NCBI GenBank assembly: GCA_025463305.1
Contig: JAOBWK010000065.1
Coordinates: 13,420 to 77,419 of the forward strand
Direction of reading: 5' to 3'
Length of the DNA: 64,000 bases
Source: Ilumatobacteraceae bacterium
GTDB taxonomy: Bacteria > Actinomycetota > Acidimicrobiia > Acidimicrobiales > Ilumatobacteraceae
Below the pieces are notes generated by a model. The model had not been told where the DNA came from. It searched no databases and worked only from the letters and a program-made list of their open reading frames with translations. Shown one piece after another: positions 28,586 to 37,685 of this stretch. Positions within the stretch are counted from its first letter, which is position 1, and each line of letters opens with the position of its first letter. Position numbers and translations under genes: made by a program.

Positions 28586-30256
28586 ATGCCGCGCTCGACC
28601 CTCGCCCGCCTGCGCCGTCTGATCGACGTGCCGCGCGTGATGGCGAGCATCGCTCTGGATGTGACGCGCGTCTCATGGCGTGCTAGGAACGGCCGCATGC
28701 CGGACTTCCTCACCCTCTACGCCCAGGTGCAGCCGGACAAGCCGGCCGTCATCGACGACCGACCTGACGGCACCGTGACCTCGCTGACCTACGCCGAGCT
28801 GAACGCGCGCACGAACCGGCTCGCCCACGTCCTGCAGGACCTCGGCGTGCGCGCCGGCGAGACCAAGGTCATCTGGTGCGGGCAGAACTCGATCGGCGTC
28901 GTGACGATGATCAACGCGGCGCGCAAGCTCGGGCTCACGGCCGTGCCGCTCAACTACCGGCTGAGCGACGAGGAAGCCGCGTACGTCACCGACCACTGCG
29001 ACGCCGACATCGTCTACGTCGACGCCGAGTTCGCTGCGACCTTCGAGCGGATCCGCGGCGACATCCCGCAGGTCTCGACGGTGCTCGTGTTCGGCGGCCC
29101 GGCGCCGGCCGGCATGCTCAGTGCCGACGAGCTGATGGCGTCGGCGAGCGACGCCGAGCCCGACATCGCCGAGGCCACCGAGGCCGGCGCGACGATGATC
29201 TACACCAGCGGCACCACCGGCAAGCCGAAGGGCGCGTTCCGCCGCGGCAACTCGGGCACTGCCCAGGTCGGCGCCTTGATCGCGCACATCGGCTACACCA
29301 CCGACGACGTGTACCTGCCCACCGGGCCGCTGTACCACTCCGGACCCGGCGGGTTCCTCGGCGTCGCCCAGGCGCTCGGCCAGACCACGGTCCTGCAGCG
29401 CAAGTTCAACGCCGAGGACTGGCTGCGGCTCGTCACGAAGTACGGCGTCACGTCCACGTTCAGCGCGCCGACGCCGATCCGGATGGTGTGCGCGCTGCCC
29501 GCCGACGTGAAGGCGAAGTACGACACCTCGTCGATGAAGCGGATGATCGCCAACGCCGCGCCCTGGAGCTTCGCGCTCAAGCAGATGTACCTCGCCGACT
29601 TCCCGGCCGACTCGCTGTTCGAGGTCTACGGCAGCACCGAGCTGGGTGTGAACTGCGTGCTGCTGCCGAAGGACCAGCTGCGCAAACCGGGATCGTGCGG
29701 CCAGCCGTCGCCGCTCGTCGAGATCAAGCTGTTCGACGACGACGGCAACGAGGTCGCCGGCACCGGCCCCGACCATCCGGGCGAGCTGTACGTGAAGAGC
29801 CCGAGCGTGTTCGCCGACTACTACAAGCAGCACGACAAGTTCGAGGCCGATCAGAAGCACGGCTACCAGACCGTCGGCGACATCGCGTACCTCGACGACG
29901 AGGGCTTCGTCTACATCTGCGATCGCAAGAAGGACATGATCATCTCCGGCGGGATGAACATCTACCCGGCCGAGATCGAGGCCGCGCTCGAGGCGCACGT
30001 CGACATCTACGAGGCCGCAGTGTTCGGCATCCCGAGCGACGAGTGGGGCGAGACCGTGCACGCCGTGGTGGTGCAGCGCGAGGGTGCCGGGCTCACCGAC
30101 GCCGACGTCACCGTGCACGCGCGCGAGAAGCTGGCGAGCTACAAGGTGCCGCGCTCGATCACGTGGTCCGACGAGCTGCCCAAGACCGGCAGCGGCAAGA
30201 TCCTCAAGCGCGAGCTCCGCGCCCCGTTCTGGGCCGGCCGCGACTCGAAGGTCTGA
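28586..30256 (+). CDS. Acyl-CoA synthetase (FadD family)
   Basis: The 556-residue AMP-dependent ligase has the phosphate loop IYTSGTTGKPKGAFRR near 205-220, PLYHSGPGGF, YGSTELGVNC, GDIAYLDDEGFVYICDRKKDMIISGG and the Lys in KTGSGKILKREL. It converts a fatty or aromatic acid to its CoA ester; substrate specificity cannot be read from the sequence. The first 40 residues form a basic leader before the AMP-binding domain. Divergence from the MaoC hydratase suggests a joint catabolic role. Start chosen by the TACCGT box 6 nt upstream. Confidence 0.87.
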   Translation: MPRSTLARLRRLIDVPRVMASIALDVTRVSWRARNGRMPDFLTLYAQVQPDKPAVIDDRPDGTVTSLTYAELNARTNRLAHVLQDLGVRAGETKVIWCGQNSIGVVTMINAARKLGLTAVPLNYRLSDEEAAYVTDHCDADIVYVDAEFAATFERIRGDIPQVSTVLVFGGPAPAGMLSADELMASASDAEPDIAEATEAGATMIYTSGTTGKPKGAFRRGNSGTAQVGALIAHIGYTTDDVYLPTGPLYHSGPGGFLGVAQALGQTTVLQRKFNAEDWLRLVTKYGVTSTFSAPTPIRMVCALPADVKAKYDTSSMKRMIANAAPWSFALKQMYLADFPADSLFEVYGSTELGVNCVLLPKDQLRKPGSCGQPSPLVEIKLFDDDGNEVAGTGPDHPGELYVKSPSVFADYYKQHDKFEADQKHGYQTVGDIAYLDDEGFVYICDRKKDMIISGGMNIYPAEIEAALEAHVDIYEAAVFGIPSDEWGETVHAVVVQREGAGLTDADVTVHAREKLASYKVPRSITWSDELPKTGSGKILKRELRAPFWAGRDSKV

Positions 30257-30299
30257 ACGCAGCGAAGCGGAGGGACCGGGTGTAACCCTTCACCGCCCG

Positions 30300-30305
30300 T
30301 AGCCT
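30300..30305 (+). promoter_or_regulatory. -10 box of era
   Basis: TAGCCT ends 6 nt before the era ATG, with no Shine-Dalgarno sequence. The box lies in the 55-bp gap after the acyl-CoA ligase gene. Confidence 0.6.
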
Positions 30306-30311
30306 GGTCGG

Positions 30312-31151
30312 ATGCGCTCCGGTTTCATCACGTTCGTCGGCCGACCCAACGTCGGCAAGAGCACGCTGCTGAACGCGGTGTGCGGGCAGAAGGTGAGCAT
30401 CGTCAGCGACAAGCCGCAGACCACGCGCAAGCGGGTGCGTGGCGTGGTCAACCTGCCCGATGCGCAGTTGGTGTTCGTCGACACGCCCGGACTGCACAAG
30501 CCGGTGACGGCGTTGGGCAAGCGGGTGAACGCCACAGCACTGGAGTCGGCCGAGGACGTCGACGTGGTGTGCCTGGTGATCGACGCGACGATGCCGTTCG
30601 GCAAGGGCGATCAGTGGGTGGCCGACCGGATCGACGCCGGCAAGGCCGTGATCGTGGTCAACAAGGTGGACGCGGCGTCGAAGCAGCAGGTCCTCAAGCA
30701 GCTGGTGAGGGCGAGCGGCCTTGCCGCATCGGCGTACTTCCCGATCTCGGCCAAGACCGGCGAGGGCGTGCCCGAGCTGCTCGAGCACCTCGCTGCGCTG
30801 ATGCCCGAGGGGCCGATGTACTTCCCGATCGAGACGGTCAGCGACATCCCCGAGGAGGAGTGGGTGGCCGAGCTGGTCCGCGAGCAGCTGCTGGCCATCT
30901 TCGAGGACGAGATGCCGTATTCGATCGCGACGCGGATCAGCGAGTGGGAGTGGCCGCGGGTGCGTTGCGAGATCATCGTCGAGCGCGAGAGCCAGAAGGG
31001 CATGGTCATCGGCAAGCACGGCGCGATCCTCAAAGAGGTCGGCCAGCGGGCCCGTGCACAGATGCCCGAGGGCGCCTACCTCGAGCTGTTCGTGAAGGTC
31101 GACAAGGATTGGCAGCGCCGCCCGGCGCGCATCGAGCGGCTCGGCTACTGA
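30312..31151 (+). CDS. era: GTPase Era
   Basis: The 279-residue ribosome-assembly GTPase has all G motifs: G1 GRPNVGKST (10-18), G2 in DKPQTTRKRVRG, G3 DTPGLHK, G4 NKVD and G5 SAKTGEG. It ends with a C-terminal KH domain carrying the GMVIGKHGAILKEVG RNA-binding loop. Era binds the 3' end of 16S rRNA during 30S maturation, in the same pathway as YbeY encoded at 11 kb. In many actinobacteria era sits directly after the ybeY/corC genes; here it lies 17 kb away and has its own leaderless promoter. The convergent lipoprotein gene ends 15 nt downstream. Confidence 0.95.
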   Translation: MRSGFITFVGRPNVGKSTLLNAVCGQKVSIVSDKPQTTRKRVRGVVNLPDAQLVFVDTPGLHKPVTALGKRVNATALESAEDVDVVCLVIDATMPFGKGDQWVADRIDAGKAVIVVNKVDAASKQQVLKQLVRASGLAASAYFPISAKTGEGVPELLEHLAALMPEGPMYFPIETVSDIPEEEWVAELVREQLLAIFEDEMPYSIATRISEWEWPRVRCEIIVERESQKGMVIGKHGAILKEVGQRARAQMPEGAYLELFVKVDKDWQRRPARIERLGY

Positions 31152-31166
31152 GCGCTCTGCGTTGCG

Positions 31167-31919
31167 TCAGCCCGGCGCGACGGTGGTTGCCGGGTCGGTG
31201 ACCGGTGGAGCGGGCACCGTGTCGACGACGGTGGTCGTGGTGGTGGTGGTGCTCGGCGGCGGTGAGCTGCCGAGCAGCACCTCGTAGTCCTCCATCGCCA
31301 GCGCCCCGCCGGGATCGCTCTGGTCGCCGTTGCCGAGCGGCACCGAGATCGGCTCGCCGTTGATGGTGAAGCGAACGAGGCCGCCGACGAGCTGGGTCAG
31401 GGTGAGCACGATCTGACCGACCGCGAGACGCTCGTCGTAGGGATCCGATGCCCCCACCACATCGAAGAAGTTCTTGGGCAGGTCGACCGTGACGACACCG
31501 CGGAACTTGCTGGTCACGAACAGCGTGCCCTTGGGGATCGCCGTGCGCTGTCCGCTCACCGGGTTCACCGGGCCCTGTCCGAGCAGCCCGAGCACCGTCA
31601 GGATCTCGGGGGAGTTCGTCGTGTACTGCACCTGGCTGGCCAGCTGCTGGCCGGAGATGAAGTACAGCATCACCGCCGTCGTGGGGAGCGTGGTGGTGGC
31701 CGGCTCGAGCGTGGTGGTGGTCTCGATCGGCTCGATGGTGGAGGTCGTCGTCGGCTCGGTCGTGGTGGTGGTCGGCGCCGCCGTGGTGGCGGTGAGCGCG
31801 TCGGGGATGTTGCCGAGCGCGATCGGCGAGAAGCCGCTCGACTTCGGCGCGCCGCAGGCCGCGACGGTCACGGCGAGCGTGGTCATCACGAGGGCGAGCA
31901 CGATCAGGCGCTGGCGCAT
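31167..31919 (-). CDS. GerMN-domain lipoprotein (LpqB-like)
   Basis: The 250-residue precursor has a lipoprotein signal peptide ending at VAACG, Thr-rich linkers at about 45-85 and at the C terminus, and a central GerMN-type domain (residues 90-210) with VMLYFISGQQL and GTLFVTSKFRGVVTVDLPKNF. The upstream gene is a sensor kinase, and the TGATG junction (1-nt overlap) couples the two. This mirrors mtrB-lpqB, where the lipoprotein tunes the kinase, but the protein lacks the long C-terminal beta-propeller of LpqB. It should sit on the outer face of the cytoplasmic membrane. Confidence 0.8.
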   Translation of the reverse strand: MRQRLIVLALVMTTLAVTVAACGAPKSSGFSPIALGNIPDALTATTAAPTTTTTEPTTTSTIEPIETTTTLEPATTTLPTTAVMLYFISGQQLASQVQYTTNSPEILTVLGLLGQGPVNPVSGQRTAIPKGTLFVTSKFRGVVTVDLPKNFFDVVGASDPYDERLAVGQIVLTLTQLVGGLVRFTINGEPISVPLGNGDQSDPGGALAMEDYEVLLGSSPPPSTTTTTTTVVDTVPAPPVTDPATTVAPG

Positions 31920-33310
31920 CAGTGCTCGTTCCCGCGTCGGTCGGTGGGCATCCGCACGACGAAGCGCGCCCCGCCACCGGGACGGTCCTCCACCCACACC
32001 TCGCCGCCGAGCGCGTTCGCGTGCTCGGTGACGAGCGCCAGCCCGAGCCCGGTGCCGATCCGGTGGCGGGCGGCGGTGCCGCGTGCGAACCGCTCGAAGA
32101 TCCGTTGCCGCTCACCGCGCGCGACGCCGGGACCGGCGTCCTCCACGCCGAGCAGCACGTTGCGGCCCTTGCCCGGCTCGATCGTGATCCGCGTCGCGCC
32201 GCCGCCGTGCTGGCGGGCGTTGTCGAGCAGGTTGGCGAGGATGCGTTCGAGGCGCATCTTGTCGATCCACACGGTGGTCAGCGTCGCAGGGTCGACGGTG
32301 ATCGGCACGTCGCCGAAGCCCGAGCGCTGGGCGATGCGCGCGACGACGTCGTCGAGGCGCAGCTCCTCGCGGTGGATGTCGGTGACGCCGGCGTCGATGC
32401 GCGACAGCTCGAGCAGGTCGAGCACCATCTGGTCGAACCGGCGGACCTGGTTGACGACCACGTCCAGCGCCTGCTGGGTGCGTTCGGGCAGGTCCGTGCG
32501 GCGTGCGTCGAGCACCTCGACGGCCGCACTGAGCGCCGTGATCGGCGAGCGCAGCTCGTGGCTGACGTCGGAGGCGAACTGGGCCTCGCGCTCGATCCTG
32601 GCCTGCATCGTGTCGGCCATGTCGTTGAACGACTGGGCGAGCTGGTTGAGCTCGGGGTCGCTCTCCGGATCGAGGCGGATGTGCAGGCCGCCCGATGCGA
32701 GCCCGCCCGCAGCTGCGGCGACGCGGCTGACCGGTTTGAGCAGCCGGCGGCTCGCCCACCAGCCGAGCGCGGCGGCCAGCACCGTGATGATGATCGACCC
32801 GAGCGCCAGCGCGGTGCCGACGCCGCGGATGACGCGGTCGGTGTCGCTGAGCCGGAACGCCTCGAAGTACTGCGCGTCGATGGCCCGGATGTCGACCCCG
32901 ACGGCGAGGTACGGGGCGCCGTCGTACTCGAACCGCTGCTGCCCGCTCTGGTGGTTGGTGACCTGCTTGATCAGCTCCGGTGGCAGCAGCGTCTTCTGGC
33001 GGTTGGTGCGCTGAGGGAAGTCCTGGCCGTTGACGTACAGGATCGCGAAGCCGCCCTCCTCGGTGCGCACGCTGTTGGCGATCTTGCCGTAGTCCTCGGT
33101 GCCGGTGTCGATCTGGCTGAGCGCGGAGGTCGCGTTGGCGAACGTCTGCGCCCTCGCCACGCGCGAGCGCTGATCGAGCAGGTAGCTGCGCGCCGTCGTG
33201 TACGTGAACGCCGTCAGCGCCGCCGACGTCGTGAACGCGGTGAGACCGAGGAACAGCGTGAAGCGGACTCGCAGTCGCATCGCGCGACGGGGCTTCGTGT
33301 CGCGTCGCAC
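31919..33310 (-). CDS. MtrB-like sensor histidine kinase
   Basis: The 463-residue kinase has a first membrane helix at about 17-37 and an extracytoplasmic sensor region of about 130 residues. A second helix at about 165-190 is followed by a HAMP domain. Then come HisKA with ASDVSHELRSPIT (phospho-His about 250) and HATPase with LANLLDNARQHGG, VEDAGPGVA and GTGLGLALVTEH. Layout and the coupled GerMN lipoprotein resemble MtrB. No response regulator adjoins it on the same strand; the OmpR-type regulator starting at 33967, beyond the STAS gene, is the likely partner. The GTG start is preferred to an ATG ten codons later because AACACT lies 6 nt before it. Confidence 0.87.
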   Translation of the reverse strand: MRRDTKPRRAMRLRVRFTLFLGLTAFTTSAALTAFTYTTARSYLLDQRSRVARAQTFANATSALSQIDTGTEDYGKIANSVRTEEGGFAILYVNGQDFPQRTNRQKTLLPPELIKQVTNHQSGQQRFEYDGAPYLAVGVDIRAIDAQYFEAFRLSDTDRVIRGVGTALALGSIIITVLAAALGWWASRRLLKPVSRVAAAAGGLASGGLHIRLDPESDPELNQLAQSFNDMADTMQARIEREAQFASDVSHELRSPITALSAAVEVLDARRTDLPERTQQALDVVVNQVRRFDQMVLDLLELSRIDAGVTDIHREELRLDDVVARIAQRSGFGDVPITVDPATLTTVWIDKMRLERILANLLDNARQHGGGATRITIEPGKGRNVLLGVEDAGPGVARGERQRIFERFARGTAARHRIGTGLGLALVTEHANALGGEVWVEDRPGGGARFVVRMPTDRRGNEH

Positions 33311-33316
33311 CGGGAC

Positions 33317-33322
33317 AGTGTT
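33317..33322 (-). promoter_or_regulatory. -10-like box of the sensor kinase gene
   Basis: Minus-strand AACACT (33322-33317) ends 6 nt before the GTG at 33310. The first base deviates from TANNNT, so support is moderate. Confidence 0.35.
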
Positions 33323-33356
33323 GCCGATGTCGCCTTCCGACGCGTGGCTCGGCGCG

Positions 33357-33713
33357 CTAGGCGGCAGCGGCGACCACCTGTCCGGCCTGCGTGAGGTTGT
33401 GCAGCACCGGAGCGAGTGAATCGAGATCGGCGAGCACGAGGTTGGCGCGCACGTCGAGGGACTCGCTGACGAGGATCAGCCGGACGCCTTCGCGGGTGGC
33501 CGCCATCGCCAGGCTGCGCAGGCAGCCGAGGCTCTGCGCGGAGAGCGTGGTCATCGCGTCGAGCTCGATGATGAGGCTGTAGCCACGCGGCACGTCGTCG
33601 AGCATGTGCTGGAGCGTGTCGATCTGTTCACAGGTGTTGATGACCCCGGAGATCGTGGCGACGACCATCCCGAGCTGCTGATCGGTGCGAATGCAGAACA
33701 CGGGTTCGGACAT
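33357..33713 (-). CDS. STAS-domain protein (anti-anti-sigma factor-like)
   Basis: The 118-residue protein is a single STAS domain. It shows alternating strands and helices, with GMVVATISGVINTCEQ, LIIELDAMTTLSAQSLGCLRSL around the usual phospho-Ser position, and VRLILVSESLDVRANLVL. STAS proteins of this size normally bind anti-sigma kinases, but no RsbW-like kinase or sigma factor gene lies nearby. It sits between the MtrB-like kinase and the divergent OmpR-type regulator and could modulate that system. GAGGT lies 7 nt before the ATG, a conventional leadered start. Confidence 0.78.
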   Translation of the reverse strand: MSEPVFCIRTDQQLGMVVATISGVINTCEQIDTLQHMLDDVPRGYSLIIELDAMTTLSAQSLGCLRSLAMAATREGVRLILVSESLDVRANLVLADLDSLAPVLHNLTQAGQVVAAAA

Positions 33714-33966
33714 TTCGGGGACCTCGACATCTGATCGATGCGGAGCGGCTTCCGCGGCATTGAAGGTGATCGCAATGGAGTGGTCGCACCGGAACCGGCT
33801 CGACGAGAACAGAGGGGGTTCCTCGCTGCCGGTGAGGCACCAGGGGGAGGAAGGTACCCCACCGAAGCAGCGTGAACACCGGTAATGATGAGGCTGCTCT
33901 GTAACGGGTGGTCGCCCGACGTGTGCGATTTCTGTAACAGAATGTCCGCGAGAGAAATGGGGCCCC
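33714..33966. other. Intergenic region between STAS gene and response regulator
   Basis: This 253-bp gap holds the divergent control regions of the STAS and OmpR-type regulator genes. Two direct repeats of TCTGTAAC start at 33898 and 33931, 33 bp apart. The second overlaps a CAGAAT -10 candidate (33938-33943). No convincing small gene or RNA fold was recognised in the rest. Confidence 0.6.
33898..33943 (+). promoter_or_regulatory. Direct repeats TCTGTAAC at the response regulator promoter
   Basis: Copies at 33898-33905 and 33931-33938 are spaced 33 bp apart, about three helical turns, on one DNA face. The downstream copy abuts CAGAAT (33938-33943), about 24 nt before the GTG. Direct repeats at this position are typical sites for OmpR-family regulators, so autoregulation is plausible. 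Confidence 0.4.
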
Positions 33967-34656
<690 letters not shown>

Positions 34657-35031
34657 TCACTCGATCCGGAGCTGGCGCGGCACGCGGATGGACCGCACCA
34701 GCATCACGACGAGCAGCAGGACCACGAAGGCGAACACGCCGTAGATCAGCCAGAGGATCCCGAGGATCTCGATCCCGTTGAGGTGACGGACCAGCCCGGT
34801 GACCTTGTCGACGCAGCTCGAGTCGACGTTGAAGCCGTTGCTGGTGCCGTCGGCATCGTGGACGATCGTCTTCGTGTTGCCGGCGAGGAAGACGCCGTTG
34901 CGGCAGACGAACGGTCCGGCCGGCGTCTGCAGCGTGGTGAAGGCCGCCCCGAGGCAGGCGATGATGAAGCCGGCGATGACCGCCATCAACAGCACGTTCC
35001 ACCAACGCAACCGCATCAACGATCGGCCCAT
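34657..35031 (-). CDS. Small two-helix membrane protein of unknown function
   Basis: The 124-residue protein is not recognised. It has a short basic N terminus and a membrane helix at about 9-32. A loop of about 55 residues contains two cysteines (FVCRNGVF and DSSCVDK) that could form a disulfide outside the cell. A second helix lies at about 90-115, and the tail is basic. Its ATG shares one base with the helicase stop (TGATG), so it is translated with the DinG-like helicase. The C terminus abuts the convergent response regulator stop. No functional inference is justified beyond membrane location. Confidence 0.65.
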   Translation of the reverse strand: MGRSLMRLRWWNVLLMAVIAGFIIACLGAAFTTLQTPAGPFVCRNGVFLAGNTKTIVHDADGTSNGFNVDSSCVDKVTGLVRHLNGIEILGILWLIYGVFAFVVLLLVVMLVRSIRVPRQLRIE

Positions 35032-36929
35032 CACTCCACCGTGCCGGTCGTTCCCGTGATCTCGCGCAGAAAGCCCTCCACCTCGGCTCGGTCGCGGGTG
35101 CGCCGCATGGGCGGGAGTGCCTTGACGATGTCCCAACGGTAGTTCGCCTTGCCGAGCCGTGGATCGAACACCGCCACCACGCCACGATCGGTCGCCGTTC
35201 GGATCAGCCGACCGGTGGCCTGGGCCAGCAGGGTCGAGGCGCGCGGGATGTCGATCTGGCCGAACGCCTTCGCGCCGAGCAGCTCACGGCGCGCGGACAG
35301 CAGCGGGTCGTCGGGACGCGGGAAGGGGAGCCGGTCGATGGTGACGAGGGAGAGGGTGCGGCCCGGGATGTCGACGCCCTGGAAGAAGCCGGAGGTCGCG
35401 AACAGGCACGTGCTCTCGTCCTCGCTGAACGCCTTGACCAGCGCGTTCTTCGGCATGTCGCGCTGGGTCAGGACGCGGTGCGGCACTCGGCCCCGGACGG
35501 CAGTCGCCGCAGCGTCCATCGCCTTGTAGCTCGTGAACAGGGCGAGCGTGCGCCCGCCAGCGGCGTTGATCAGCCCGACGAGCTCCTCGGCGACGGCGTC
35601 GGCATACTGTGGCGAACGCGGGTCGGGCATGTGCAGCGCGCAGTAGAGCACCGAGTTCGCGGCGTAGTCGAACGGGCTGCCGACGTCGATCACGTCGACC
35701 GTGTCGGCCGGGATGCCGACCCGCTCGGTGAGCGACGCCGGGATGGTGGCGCTGGTCAGGATCGCCGTTCGTTTGTCCCAGATGCCGGCACGCAGGGTGG
35801 GGCCGACGTCGAGCGGAGCGATCTCCAGGCGGGGCATCTCCGGTCCACCGGACACGAACGCGACGTAGCCCTCGTTCTTGCCGACGGCGCGGTCGATGTC
35901 GTCGATCAGCCGGGTCGACTGGGTCTGGGCACGGAGGCGGCGCTGCTTGGCCTCCTCGACCGTGGTGTCGATGGCACGCAGCGCGTTCTGCGCGCTGTCG
36001 ATCGCCTGGCGGCCGGTCATCAGCGCCTCGCTGATGGCGTCGGGCAGCGGGAACGGCAGGCGCTGGCCGACGAGCCGCGCGATGGATTCGCGCAGGGCGA
36101 CGCCGCTCTCGATCACCGACGCGATGAGGCCCGGATCGTCGAGGATCCGCCGCAGCGTGACGCTGAGGTTGGTGAACCGGCCACTGCCGATCGTGATGCC
36201 GACGGTGTCGCTCATGATGTCCTCGAGCGAGTGCGCCTCGTCGACGATCACCACATCGTGCTCGGGCAGCAGCACCCCGCCGCTGGCCACGTTGAGCCCG
36301 TAGAGGTAGGTGTTGACCACCACCACGTCGGCGACTGCCGCGCGCTTGCGGGCACCCTCGGCGAAGCACGCCTCGCCCATCGGGCACCGGGTTGCGCCCG
36401 GACACTCGTCACTGCTCACCGACACCGACTGCCACGCCCGGTCGCTCGGCATCCACTCCAGCTCGGCCTGGTCGCCGGTGCGGGTGGTGCCCGACCACTC
36501 GGCCAGCCGCTTGACCTCGAGCTTGATGGTGGGCGCGAGGTCCTCCAGCTCCAGCTGGCCACCGGCCGCCTGCTGCACCTCGCGCACCCGCTGCAGGCAG
36601 ATGTAGTTGCTGCGGCCCTTGAGGATCGCGTAGTCGAACGGCACGTCGAGGTGCTGGGCCAGGAACGGCAGGTCCTTGTTGGCGAGCTGGTCCTGCAGGG
36701 CCTTGGTGGCCGTCGCGACCATCACCTGCTTGCCGGCGAGCACGGCCGGGACCAGGTAGCCCATGGTCTTGCCCGTGCCCGTGCCGGCGGCCACGACGAG
36801 GTGGCGGTTGGTGGCGATCGCGTGAGCGACGGCCTGCGCCATCTGCAGCTGGCCCGGCCGCTCCTCGGCGGCGGGAAGTGCGCTCGTCACGGAACCGAGC
36901 GCGGCGCGGACCTCGTCGGCGTTCGGCAT
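35031..36929 (-). CDS. DinG/XPD-like ATP-dependent DNA helicase
   Basis: The 632-residue superfamily 2 helicase has Walker A GTGTGKT (49-55), the iron-sulfur cluster Cys set (SNYICLQ, then DECPGATRCPMGEACF), the DEAH box VVIVDEAHSLED and C-terminal motifs ATSGFFQGVDIPGR and ATGRLIRT. It is a 5'-3' helicase of the DinG group, likely acting on R-loops or stalled forks. It lacks the exonuclease domain seen in some Firmicutes DinG proteins. TACCGT ends 8 nt before the ATG. A small membrane protein gene is coupled to its 3' end. Confidence 0.9.
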   Translation of the reverse strand: MPNADEVRAALGSVTSALPAAEERPGQLQMAQAVAHAIATNRHLVVAAGTGTGKTMGYLVPAVLAGKQVMVATATKALQDQLANKDLPFLAQHLDVPFDYAILKGRSNYICLQRVREVQQAAGGQLELEDLAPTIKLEVKRLAEWSGTTRTGDQAELEWMPSDRAWQSVSVSSDECPGATRCPMGEACFAEGARKRAAVADVVVVNTYLYGLNVASGGVLLPEHDVVIVDEAHSLEDIMSDTVGITIGSGRFTNLSVTLRRILDDPGLIASVIESGVALRESIARLVGQRLPFPLPDAISEALMTGRQAIDSAQNALRAIDTTVEEAKQRRLRAQTQSTRLIDDIDRAVGKNEGYVAFVSGGPEMPRLEIAPLDVGPTLRAGIWDKRTAILTSATIPASLTERVGIPADTVDVIDVGSPFDYAANSVLYCALHMPDPRSPQYADAVAEELVGLINAAGGRTLALFTSYKAMDAAATAVRGRVPHRVLTQRDMPKNALVKAFSEDESTCLFATSGFFQGVDIPGRTLSLVTIDRLPFPRPDDPLLSARRELLGAKAFGQIDIPRASTLLAQATGRLIRTATDRGVVAVFDPRLGKANYRWDIVKALPPMRRTRDRAEVEGFLREITGTTGTVE

Positions 36930-36937
36930 GGGATCCG

Positions 36938-36943
36938 ACGGTA
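36938..36943 (-). promoter_or_regulatory. -10 box of the helicase gene
   Basis: Minus-strand TACCGT (36943-36938) ends 8 nt before the ATG. It lies in the 23-bp gap after the uppS stop on the same strand. Confidence 0.45.
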
Positions 36944-36952
36944 GCGCCCGGA

Positions 36953-37651
36953 TCAGCGCGGCGGCAGGAGCGCCAACGCGGCGTCGAGCTCGGCGGCGTC
37001 GAAGTCGGGCCAGGCGCGCTCGGTGAAGTACACGGTGGTGCCGGAGATCTGCCACAGCAAGAAGTTGGAGATCCGCATCTCGCCGGACGTGCGCACCAGC
37101 ACGTCGACGTCGGGGAGGTGCGGCAGGTACAGCCGCTCCTGCAGGTTCGCGGCCGTGGCGGGCACCCGGTCGGCGACGATGCGCTGGGCGGCCGTGGCCA
37201 GCTCGGTGCGGCTCCCGTAGTCGAAGGCGATCGTCAGCGTCATCCCGGTGTTCGAGGCCGTGTCGGCGATGGCCTTGGAGATCGCCCGCTGCACGAACCG
37301 TGGCGTTCGCGCGCTCGGCGAGTCGAACGGCCGCCCGATCCACTGGATCCGCACGTTGAGGTCGTTGAGCTCCGCGACCCGCCCGAACAGCTTCTCGTGC
37401 AGTCCGAGGATGTGCCGCACCTCGCGCCGGGGACGGATCCAGTTCTCGGTGCTGAAGCCGAACGCTGTCAGCCAGCCGACGTCACGCTTGACCGCGGCGC
37501 GCACGACCGCGGCGAGGTTCTCCTCGCCCGCCGTGTGCCCGTCGGTGCGGGGCAGGCCCCTGGCCTTGGCCCACCGCCCGTTGCCGTCCATGATGCAGGC
37601 CACGTGCGGGCCGGTCGTGGATCGGGTTGCGGATGCAGGGGCGGCAGTCAC
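36953..37651 (-). CDS. uppS: Cis-prenyltransferase catalytic subunit (UppS-like), RxG motif absent
   Basis: The 232-residue protein carries the isoprenyl-diphosphate motifs: MDGNGRWA (Asp22), GHTAGEENL, FGFSTENWIRP, FDYGSR and RTSGEMRISNFLLW (187-200). It should build the C50/C55 cis-polyprenyl carrier for cell-wall synthesis. Two features differ from ordinary homodimeric UppS. After LLWQ the usual AYAELYF is replaced by ISGTTVYF, removing the conserved Glu, and the protein ends in ALALLPPR, with no C-terminal RRFGG. No frame beyond the stop supplies it. The GTG start places H16-V-A as the first strand. It diverges from the UppS-like partner gene by 34 bp. Confidence 0.88.
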   Translation of the reverse strand: MTAAPASATRSTTGPHVACIMDGNGRWAKARGLPRTDGHTAGEENLAAVVRAAVKRDVGWLTAFGFSTENWIRPRREVRHILGLHEKLFGRVAELNDLNVRIQWIGRPFDSPSARTPRFVQRAISKAIADTASNTGMTLTIAFDYGSRTELATAAQRIVADRVPATAANLQERLYLPHLPDVDVLVRTSGEMRISNFLLWQISGTTVYFTERAWPDFDAAELDAALALLPPR

Positions 37652-37685
37652 GGCACATCCACGATAGTCGTGGGAGAATTGGGGT

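Noticed and set aside
31190..31790. GTGGTG-rich stretches as a tandem repeat or satellite
   Set aside because: They encode Thr/Val-rich linkers of the GerMN lipoprotein in frame. Similar linkers occur in the lipoproteins at 26.8 and 39.0 kb.
36930..36990. Loss of the RRFGG motif in uppS caused by a frameshift
   Set aside because: All three minus-strand frames around the uppS end were read by eye; none contains an RxG-like ending, and the frame up to LLPPR stays protein-like. The loss appears real.
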